Below, piece by piece: positions 1 through 5,671 of a stretch of 5,671 nucleotides of DNA (position 1 is its first letter; the number at the start of each line of letters is the position of its first letter). The stretch covers positions 1 through 5,671 of the forward strand of contig DBGA01000041.1 in the NCBI GenBank assembly GCA_002295325.1, read 5' to 3'. Made by a program: the position numbers and the translations under genes. The stretch is from Ruminococcaceae bacterium UBA866 (lineage in GTDB: Bacteria > Bacillota > Clostridia > Oscillospirales > Ruminococcaceae). Under the pieces are notes generated by a model. That model saw only the letters and a list, made by a program, of their open reading frames with translations. It ran no database searches and was not told where the DNA came from.

Positions 1-15
1 GTTCGCCTTAGAACA

Positions 16-36
16 GTTCATTATTCATAATGCAAC
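16..36 (-). terminator. Weak bulged hairpin downstream of the small gene, doubtful terminator
   Basis: About 50 bases past the small gene's stop, an inverted repeat can fold into nine base pairs: GTT/AAC plus the perfect palindrome CATTAT-GA-ATAATG (19-32), with one bulged base at position 33. On the minus strand it is preceded by AAAAGG but not followed by a U-tract. In the plus direction it is followed shortly by CCTTTTC. It could be a poor or degraded terminator. No better terminator is visible in the 86 non-coding bases at the left edge. Confidence 0.22.
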
Positions 37-86
37 AGCCTTTTCGGTCTTAATTAGTTAATTAAATGTAGTAATTATAATACTCG

Positions 87-341
87 TCATGAATTTTTGC
101 CTTTGAATTGAGAAATTTTTTCATCATCATCAATCTCCACAGTATCTTCTGCTACACCCATTTGGTAGTGTCCAGCAATTGATAAATCATCATTTAATTT
201 TACGATGCATGTACCGGTTTTAGTTGGTGTTGTGCCAGTTTTTGGGTCAATGCAGATAGAGTTTTTAAGCAACATACCCTCCTCTTTCTCCGTTAGAGTT
301 CCCCAAAATTTCCCTATAAACTTTTTATTTATTTCATTCAT
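87..341 (-). CDS. Small hypothetical protein, 84 residues, downstream of addA
   Basis: I do not recognise this protein. It begins 28 bases after the addA stop on the same strand, with a GGAGG site seven bases before its ATG, so it is probably the last gene of the addBA operon or has its own promoter in the gap. The product is hydrophilic and slightly acidic, with many Lys, no Arg, and no signal peptide or membrane segment. It has an N-terminal KFIGKFWGTLTEKE stretch, two cysteines (C30, C45), a short threonine-rich repeat (KTGT at 34-37 and 41-44) and an acidic EIDDDEK patch (69-75) near the C terminus. A second in-frame ATG at codon 23 also follows a purine-rich site, so a 62-residue form is possible. 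The opposite-strand reading of the same bases gives a Phe-rich hydrophobic peptide without a ribosome binding site and is a shadow. That it is a real gene is likely. Its function is unknown, and adjacency to addA is weak evidence for a role in repair. Confidence 0.68.
   Translation of the reverse strand: MNEINKKFIGKFWGTLTEKEEGMLLKNSICIDPKTGTTPTKTGTCIVKLNDDLSIAGHYQMGVAEDTVEIDDDEKISQFKGKNS
273..287 (-). promoter_or_regulatory. Possible internal translation start in the small gene (codon 23)
   Basis: Minus-strand AAAGAGGAGG (287 to 278) ends two bases before an in-frame ATG at 275-273. The GAGG part at 284-281 has a workable five-base spacing. The purine run also encodes Lys-Glu-Glu-Gly, so it may be coincidental. 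If used, it would yield a 62-residue form lacking the FIGKFWG segment. Confidence 0.3.
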
Positions 342-348
342 TATATTT

Positions 349-353
349 CCTCC
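349..353 (-). promoter_or_regulatory. Ribosome binding site of the small downstream gene
   Basis: On the minus strand GGAGG precedes the ATG at 341 by seven bases. This is the main evidence that the 84-codon reading frame is translated, and it supports the longer of the two possible starts. Confidence 0.75.
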
Positions 354-358
354 GATAT

Positions 359-386
359 TTTATATAGTATTAAACTGGAATTTCAA
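359..386 (-). promoter_or_regulatory. Candidate sigma-A-type promoter for the small gene
   Basis: On the minus strand TTGAAA (386-381) is followed after 16 bases by TATAAA (364-359), each matching five of six consensus positions. The -35 lies in the last codons of addA and the -10 in the intergenic gap. Transcription would start about ten bases before the ATG, very close to the ribosome binding site. In DNA this AT-rich such a match can occur by chance, so it is only a candidate. Confidence 0.27.
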
Positions 387-3300
387 TTTCTTTTTCTAGG
401 TGTAGTGAGTAAATCAAGCATTGCTTTACATTGCACTTGAAAATCTCTTCAATTGCAGCTTTATATAATCTCAGTTGGTCAAAATAGCGACCTATAAGTA
501 CCATGTCATTCTCTACATAGTCTGTTTTGTAGTCAACTATAGCAATGCCATCATCTTCTATAATTAAACAGTCTGCAATACCCTGTATAAATATTTCAGC
601 TTCAGAATGTGGTGGTTTCAGCTTTTCGTCCAGATCGCCTGCTTTGATAAAAAAGTTGAATTTGTATTCCCTCAACATATCACCTTTAACCATTCGTTGA
701 TATAATGAGGAATTTAAAAAGGCATCAATCTTTGAAGTGTTTAGTGCATCTGATTGCTCTTTTGTAAGATATCCTTGCTCGACTAGACGAGTAATTTCCA
801 TTACAAGGTTATTCTTTGCATTAGCGAAGTCAGCAAACTGCATAAAGTTATGGAGAATTGTTCCTCGTTCCGCCGGTGTAATTTTTTGCTTTTGCATAAA
901 ACTAGGACTTGCTTTCAGCACTATCTCACTTGAATTTGCTTGTTTTGCAATCTGTGTAACCGTTAGCTTTGCAGGAATTTGCGTTAAAGGGGCATTATCA
1001 TATTGAAATGAGAATGATTTTGAGAGCCTATCTGCAATTTCATCAGATACAGTTGCTGTGCTTTCTTGCTTTTCTAGCTCTTCTGCGTCCTTTTCGTCAG
1101 CCTTAACGATATAACCTCCAACCTTAAAGTCTGCATGTTTCATTGGTAATGATGTACGTCCAATTTCTTTTCTAATATTATTAAAACCTGGATGACGTAT
1201 TAGTGCAGCTATAATCCAACTGGCAAAATTATTGTAACTATAAATCTCATATGGAGAAGGTTTATCATTTAAAGAGCAGGAATCAACTATATTCCTAATC
1301 TTAGTTTGGGCATTTTCAAATGTCATTACCATAATAAGTTTTTCTTTTGCACGAGTAAGCGCTACGTAAAGCACCCTCATTTCTTCGGAAATGGTTTCCT
1401 TTTCGCGTTTTAGCTTAATTGCCTCAAAAGGTAGGCTTGTATAGCTCTTAAGATTCTCTGGCTGGGTTATTTTCATTGAAAAACCCAGTTCGGCATTCAT
1501 CTGATAAGGTGATGTGTTTATCTCCTGCTTATTAAACCCTTTGGCACAATCACCTACAATGCTAATCGGAAATTCTAGCCCTTTTGAAGAGTGAATACTC
1601 ATAATAGTAACTGTATTTGCATTTTTTGAGGTGGTGTTGGCACAGGAAAAATCCTGTTTACTGTCCATAACCCTATCAATATATCGGATAAATCCAGATA
1701 ACCCATTTGCTCCTACCTTCTCATACTTCTTTGCATAAGACAGCATTAATCTTAGGTTTGCATTTTTCTTTTCACCATTCCCTAAGGCATTGACTATGGC
1801 AATAAAATCAGTTTTATCATAAATCTCTTGTATAATCTCATCAGTCGGCAAAAGCGAAGCTTTCTGACGAAAGTGAGAAAGCACCTCGATAAATTGCTGA
1901 CACTCAATGTCTCCACTTTGGGCTAATTTAGATAACGCTAAGTAAAGTGGGGTATTTTTCTTTGCAAGCCTAATTTGTGTGACTTTATCAGCAGAAAATC
2001 CAAACATAGGTGACATTAAAACAGACAAGAGCGAAACATCAAGCAAAGGATTATCGATTACCTTGAGCAGGTTTAAAATGACCATTATTTCGTATTCAGC
2101 AAAGTATCCCTCTGATGTATCCGAAAAACATGGCACTCCATTTGCAATAAGCTCGTTTGCATATGTTGTTGAAATATCTTTTTTCTTTCTAAGTAAAATT
2201 GCAAAATCTTTGAATTTGCAAGCTCGTGTGCTGTCACCATCAACTACTTGAAACCCATCAGCTACCATCTTTTTAATCATTTTCGCAACATATCGTGCCT
2301 CGACAATTGACTTTTGATCGTCATTATCCTTTGTATAATCAATGATATGCACTTCTGGGAAAACGTCTTCTTTATCTTGATATGATGCACCAACAACCAA
2401 CTTTTCATCATCGTTATAGTCAATTTCGCCTATATCCTCACTCATAATTTGACTAAAAATATAATTTACAACGCTACAAACTTCCTTGCGACTTCTAAAG
2501 TTTGATTCAAGAGTGATTGTGCCATTTGAAGTGCTTGTATGTGTTTCCTCATCGTATACTGGAAAATGTTTTTTCTTATCCATAAAAAGCTTTGGCATTG
2601 CTTGACGAAAGCGATAAATACTTTGTTTTACGTCCCCAACCATAAAAATATTGGTTTCATCTTTGCTTAACAGCTTAAAAATTAGGTTTTGAACCTCGTT
2701 AATATCCTGACACTCATCAATCATGATTTGCTCTATATTATTGGATAACTCATGTGCAATATCGGTTTTTTCATAACCATTTTCAGTTTTATTTACTAGC
2801 AATTTAACCGTAAAATGCTCCAAGTCGGAATAATCTATGATGTTGGCATCCTGCTTTTTTTGTTCAATCAATGCGTAAACTTCGCGAACAACACAAAATA
2901 ATATTTTAATTTTTGGGGTTAAAATGTTGATGTCATCTTCAAAATCAGACTCTCTAAACGATATATATTTTTCTTTGGTACTGTCAACTATCGAATAAAC
3001 TTTTTTGCGTCTATCTTTTAAGTAGTCAAGAAACTCAGTATCTTCATATTTTCTAATGGCGCCAAGCCTTACCTTTTCAATTTCCATCATACATTGAGAG
3101 GCATCTGCAAATCGTTTTGATAGGAGTAATTCCTTAATGTACTTCAGTTGGACAATATCAAAGCTGAAAGCCTCAAAATACTTGTCCATAACGATTTCAT
3201 CAATACTCATATCGTCAATACACCCGTCTAGTATGTCAATGCAATTGCTGAGGGCATCGATAATATGTAGTGATACAAAGTCAGTCCATATGTTGTCCTC

Positions 3301-3912
3301 AATTGAGCAAGTTTTTGTATACATCTGCTCAGCCTCATTTAAAAACGACAGTGGAAATGAAAAGGAGCGTATAAAGTTGTAGATGGACAAAATAAGCGAA
3401 ATAAGTTTTTTGTCGTCCCTTGTACAGGTGAACTCAACCAATTCTAAAAAATCAGGCTGGTCGTTGTCATAATACTTCTCGAGCACCTCACTAATTGCGT
3501 CATTTTTAATCAGGTTTAGCTCGGTTTCGTCTGCAATTTTTATGTCGCTTGAAATCCCTAATATCTGAAAGTTGTCACGGATTAAACCCGAACAAAGCGA
3601 ATGGATACTTGAAATCTTTGCATTGGCAAGCAAAAGCTGCTGACTCTGCAGGGTGCGGTTTGTTGGGTCCTCTTCAATTATTTGAGCAAGCTTATCGCTA
3701 ATTCTGCGCCGCATTTCATTTGCCGCTGCCACTGTGTAAGTTACAATTACCAGTTTGTCGGCAGGAATTGGGTTTTCGCCAGTTAGAAGTTTTATTACAC
3801 GCTGAGTTAGAACTGCGGTTTTTCCACTTCCAGCAGCAGCAGATACAAGAATATTTCCATTTTTCACATCAATTGCCTGTTGTTGATGCTTTGTAAATTT
3901 AAGACTCGCCAT
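370..3912 (-). CDS. addA: AddA, ATP-dependent helicase/nuclease subunit A
   Basis: Motor subunit of AddAB. It is a 3'-5' superfamily 1A DNA helicase with a RecB-family nuclease that, in Bacillus, cuts the 3'-terminated strand during end resection for RecA-dependent repair. Motifs appear in order: Q motif FTKHQQQAI (6-14), Walker A AAAGSGKT (25-32, K31), motif Ia VTYTVAAANEM (57-67), SIHS (102-105), IIDYSDLEHF (358-367), motif II DECQD (399-403), motif III GDVKQSIYRFR (426-436), motif IV NFRSR (471-475), motif V SIHSSKGLEFP (772-782) and motif VI LYVALTRAKEK (848-858, R854). A charged linker (about 935-965) leads to the nuclease domain: GTILHNF (H1021), GIAD (D1114), DYKTD (D1127, K1129) and QLRLY (Q1146, Y1150). 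At 1180 residues it is slightly shorter than the 1232 of B. subtilis AddA, and it is uninterrupted. The ATG is supported by a GGGAGG site six bases upstream and by the Q motif beginning at residue 6. Motif II carries Cys and Ile where Tyr/Phe and Thr are usual. Confidence 0.98.
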   Translation of the reverse strand: MASLKFTKHQQQAIDVKNGNILVSAAAGSGKTAVLTQRVIKLLTGENPIPADKLVIVTYTVAAANEMRRRISDKLAQIIEEDPTNRTLQSQQLLLANAKISSIHSLCSGLIRDNFQILGISSDIKIADETELNLIKNDAISEVLEKYYDNDQPDFLELVEFTCTRDDKKLISLILSIYNFIRSFSFPLSFLNEAEQMYTKTCSIEDNIWTDFVSLHIIDALSNCIDILDGCIDDMSIDEIVMDKYFEAFSFDIVQLKYIKELLLSKRFADASQCMMEIEKVRLGAIRKYEDTEFLDYLKDRRKKVYSIVDSTKEKYISFRESDFEDDINILTPKIKILFCVVREVYALIEQKKQDANIIDYSDLEHFTVKLLVNKTENGYEKTDIAHELSNNIEQIMIDECQDINEVQNLIFKLLSKDETNIFMVGDVKQSIYRFRQAMPKLFMDKKKHFPVYDEETHTSTSNGTITLESNFRSRKEVCSVVNYIFSQIMSEDIGEIDYNDDEKLVVGASYQDKEDVFPEVHIIDYTKDNDDQKSIVEARYVAKMIKKMVADGFQVVDGDSTRACKFKDFAILLRKKKDISTTYANELIANGVPCFSDTSEGYFAEYEIMVILNLLKVIDNPLLDVSLLSVLMSPMFGFSADKVTQIRLAKKNTPLYLALSKLAQSGDIECQQFIEVLSHFRQKASLLPTDEIIQEIYDKTDFIAIVNALGNGEKKNANLRLMLSYAKKYEKVGANGLSGFIRYIDRVMDSKQDFSCANTTSKNANTVTIMSIHSSKGLEFPISIVGDCAKGFNKQEINTSPYQMNAELGFSMKITQPENLKSYTSLPFEAIKLKREKETISEEMRVLYVALTRAKEKLIMVMTFENAQTKIRNIVDSCSLNDKPSPYEIYSYNNFASWIIAALIRHPGFNNIRKEIGRTSLPMKHADFKVGGYIVKADEKDAEELEKQESTATVSDEIADRLSKSFSFQYDNAPLTQIPAKLTVTQIAKQANSSEIVLKASPSFMQKQKITPAERGTILHNFMQFADFANAKNNLVMEITRLVEQGYLTKEQSDALNTSKIDAFLNSSLYQRMVKGDMLREYKFNFFIKAGDLDEKLKPPHSEAEIFIQGIADCLIIEDDGIAIVDYKTDYVENDMVLIGRYFDQLRLYKAAIEEIFKCNVKQCLIYSLHLEKEIEIPV

Positions 3913-5671
3913 TTGCTGCCTCCCGTTCTATTTTTTCTAAAATTTCAGCGTTATCTAATTTTAAATACTCTATTGTCTTTGAATCTTTATTGATTGCGCA
4001 AACCCCTTGATAGTTGCAATAAGAACAGCTTTTTTCGACTGGCACCGCTTCAATTCTTCCATCATGGAGCTCGTTTGCCATTCTCACAATTAGAGAATCA
4101 ATGTACTTATTTATCTTAGAAAGTTCAACAACAGACACAAGTGATTTAGCAGAGCTTGCTGAAAGTGAACCATCTACCTTGGAGGTTACTGGAATATACA
4201 AACCATCCATAGGGGTTTCCATTGCTTCTAAAACTTCCCTGTCATCAATCAAAAGTCCGTTCATTTTATAATTTAAAATCTTTTTATGCTTAATAACTTC
4301 CTCACCTGCATTCCTTGGGAGTGACGCCGCTGACTCTCCGGCTGGCATATATAAAATACCTGCCGGAATAGAATTTGCATATTCTCCCTTTCCATTTTGA
4401 CTGATACAATGAAGATAAATAAGCATTTGTAGATTTAAACCGTACAACACATCATTGAGATTAAATTCTTTTTTACCAGATTTGTAGTCTACAATACGAA
4501 TGAATTTCTCACCCTTTTTATTTGTGTAGCTATCTACCCTATCTATTTTCCCTGCAACATTAATTACTGTATCATTTTCGCCAAAAAGCTTTAATGGAGT
4601 TATATCTGTATTATCGCTTATTTCATATTCAAAGCCACAAGGGGTAAACTCGCTTTGGAGCAACTCGTAGTGCAGTCTTTCTACTATTTTAAAAATTGAC
4701 ATTCTCATTCGATTATATAGATAAATAAAGCGTTTTGTTTTATCTTGTACTCCACCCATTACCGTTTCTATATATCTATCAAGCTCAGATTTTATCATAG
4801 CCTTAACTAACTTTTCATCGTAGTCATTTTTTAAGTCAATCTTTTTTGTTATGATATAGAGGATATTGTGTATGAGAGTCCCCGTTTCAAGTGGGTTTAG
4901 CTCAGCTTTTTTCAGTGGATATGCACGCAACCCATGCTCGCAAAAATATCGAAAATGGCATTGATAAAACCCATCTACTCTAGTTGGGGAAATATTCATT
5001 TCTTTTCCAAATAATAAAGTGGCATTTGCTTTATTTTCTATTACAAAATCGCTCTTATTATAGAATTTATCCAGTTTTTCAAGCTTTAGTTTATAGATAT
5101 CATCTCTCGATAACACGGCTTTTAGGGTAGCTGTGAGTTTTGTATCATCAAGATAAGTTTTTGCAAGCTGAGCAAATGCAGTTTGCTTTGACTGGCAAAA
5201 GTATTCACCGTCTAAATCCTCTGTGTCACCTATAATATCCTCACCAAACATCTTTTTTAGCTGTGAAAATATAATTGATGGAGAAAGCTCAGTACCAGAT
5301 ATATCTGCTTTTCGAGCAGTAATATATAATTTTTCACATGGCGAAGTCAACGTTTTATATGCTATAAAACGCTCTTCTTTCATCTTATCAATCGATGGCT
5401 TGGCTATATTAATCTCTATGTTAATTAACTGTTTTCTCTCTTTATCAGTAAAAGCTCCAGAAGATGCTGGCACAAGAGGGAAAATATTTTCATTTACACC
5501 TAAAACAAAAACTACCTTTTTCTCTGTAGTCCTTATTCTATCTGCACTACCGACAATTACTGTGTCGATTGCTTGTGGCAATGTTCCCATATCGTAGGTT
5601 GCGCAAACTATGGTAAAAAGCTCTTGAAAACGGTCTGGATTGACCTTATCTTCACCAATTGTAATAGCCAA
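3899..5671 (-). CDS. addB: AddB, ATP-dependent helicase/nuclease subunit B, C-terminal part (5' end outside window)
   Basis: This is the second subunit of the AddAB double-strand-break resection enzyme. In the characterised Bacillus complex, AddB reads Chi through an inactive helicase fold and its nuclease cuts the 5'-terminated strand. Visible here, numbered from the window edge: a helicase-like segment (FVLGVNENIFP, about 55-65), then a RecB-type nuclease domain with GTLIHN (H268), GKIDRVD (D377), VDYKSGK (D395, K397) and Q415/Y419. The four iron-sulfur ligands are C238 and the C-x2-C-x5-C set C549, C552, C558. The 311-residue gap between first and second ligand is close to that of Bacillus subtilis AddB, so the cluster and nuclease look intact. 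The first codon, TTG at the right edge, is very probably an internal leucine: family members are about 1150 residues and only 590 are here, so the N-terminal half with the ATP-binding loop lies outside. The stop overlaps addA by 14 bases. Confidence 0.95.
   Translation of the reverse strand: MAITIGEDKVNPDRFQELFTIVCATYDMGTLPQAIDTVIVGSADRIRTTEKKVVFVLGVNENIFPLVPASSGAFTDKERKQLINIEINIAKPSIDKMKEERFIAYKTLTSPCEKLYITARKADISGTELSPSIIFSQLKKMFGEDIIGDTEDLDGEYFCQSKQTAFAQLAKTYLDDTKLTATLKAVLSRDDIYKLKLEKLDKFYNKSDFVIENKANATLLFGKEMNISPTRVDGFYQCHFRYFCEHGLRAYPLKKAELNPLETGTLIHNILYIITKKIDLKNDYDEKLVKAMIKSELDRYIETVMGGVQDKTKRFIYLYNRMRMSIFKIVERLHYELLQSEFTPCGFEYEISDNTDITPLKLFGENDTVINVAGKIDRVDSYTNKKGEKFIRIVDYKSGKKEFNLNDVLYGLNLQMLIYLHCISQNGKGEYANSIPAGILYMPAGESAASLPRNAGEEVIKHKKILNYKMNGLLIDDREVLEAMETPMDGLYIPVTSKVDGSLSASSAKSLVSVVELSKINKYIDSLIVRMANELHDGRIEAVPVEKSCSYCNYQGVCAINKDSKTIEYLKLDNAEILEKIEREAANGES
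3919..3924 (-). promoter_or_regulatory. Ribosome binding site of addA, inside the addB coding end
   Basis: On the minus strand GGGAGG lies six bases before the addA ATG, which is good Shine-Dalgarno spacing. The site sits within the last codons of addB, so ribosomes finishing addB could re-initiate at addA. It decides the addA start at 3912. Confidence 0.85.

Noticed and set aside
1..21. Possible start of a further minus-strand gene (ATG at 21, reading MNCSKAN to the edge)
   Set aside because: Only seven codons are visible, no Shine-Dalgarno lies at a suitable distance, and the ATG sits inside a palindrome.
50..65. Inverted repeat TTAATTA-GT-TAATTAA
   Set aside because: All A/T arms with a two-base centre make an unstable hairpin, and no U-tract follows. 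Expected by chance in such AT-rich DNA.
74..81. Overlapping perfect TATAAT boxes on both strands (minus 79-74, plus 76-81)
   Set aside because: Neither has a recognisable -35 element at 16-18 bases, and no gene lies suitably downstream in the window. AT-rich chance match.
205..399. Plus-strand open frame of 64 codons across the small gene and the addA end
   Set aside because: It has no ribosome binding site, gives a Phe/Ile-rich peptide typical of the antisense of AT-rich coding DNA, and overlaps a better-supported minus-strand gene.
3829..3841. CAGCAGCAGC triplet run
   Set aside because: It encodes the Ala-Ala-Ala stretch of the AddA Walker A loop, so protein conservation explains it.
5223..5597. 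Plus-strand open frame of 124 codons opposite addB
   Set aside because: It lies wholly within the conserved AddB coding region on the other strand, and its product has no recognisable motif. The shorter plus-strand frames at 737-1006, 1979-2251 and 3137-3382 were rejected for the same reason against addA.
5669..5671. TTG at the right edge as the start codon of AddB
   Set aside because: The frame is open to the edge and the protein begins in the middle of the AddB family, so the codon is an internal leucine rather than a start.

Overview
The window is a compact, low-GC chromosomal segment. Every supportable gene lies on the minus strand, so biological order runs from right to left. Base composition, strong GGAGG-type ribosome binding sites and the AddB-AddA gene order point to a Firmicute, most likely a clostridial-type organism. 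The species cannot be named from the sequence alone.

From the right edge leftward, the window opens inside addB (3899-5671). Only its C-terminal half is present: the end of the inactive helicase-like region and the RecB-type nuclease domain with its iron-sulfur cysteines. addA follows (370-3912), complete at 1180 codons, with all UvrD/RecB superfamily 1 helicase motifs and a C-terminal nuclease domain. Its start overlaps the addB stop by 14 bases, so the two are almost certainly co-transcribed and translationally coupled. After a 28-base gap comes a small unrecognised gene of 84 codons (87-341) with its own good ribosome binding site. The last 86 bases on the left are AT-rich and non-coding, with one weak bulged hairpin and no clear terminator.

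Functionally this is a double-strand-break processing locus. AddA (motor and one nuclease) and AddB (iron-sulfur protein and second nuclease) form the heterodimer that Firmicutes use in place of RecBCD. It unwinds and resects DNA ends until a Chi site is met, leaving a 3' tail for RecA. Nothing indicates a mobile element, CRISPR array, RNA gene or new defence system. The one uncharacterised element is the small downstream gene, which may simply be a hitchhiker in the operon.
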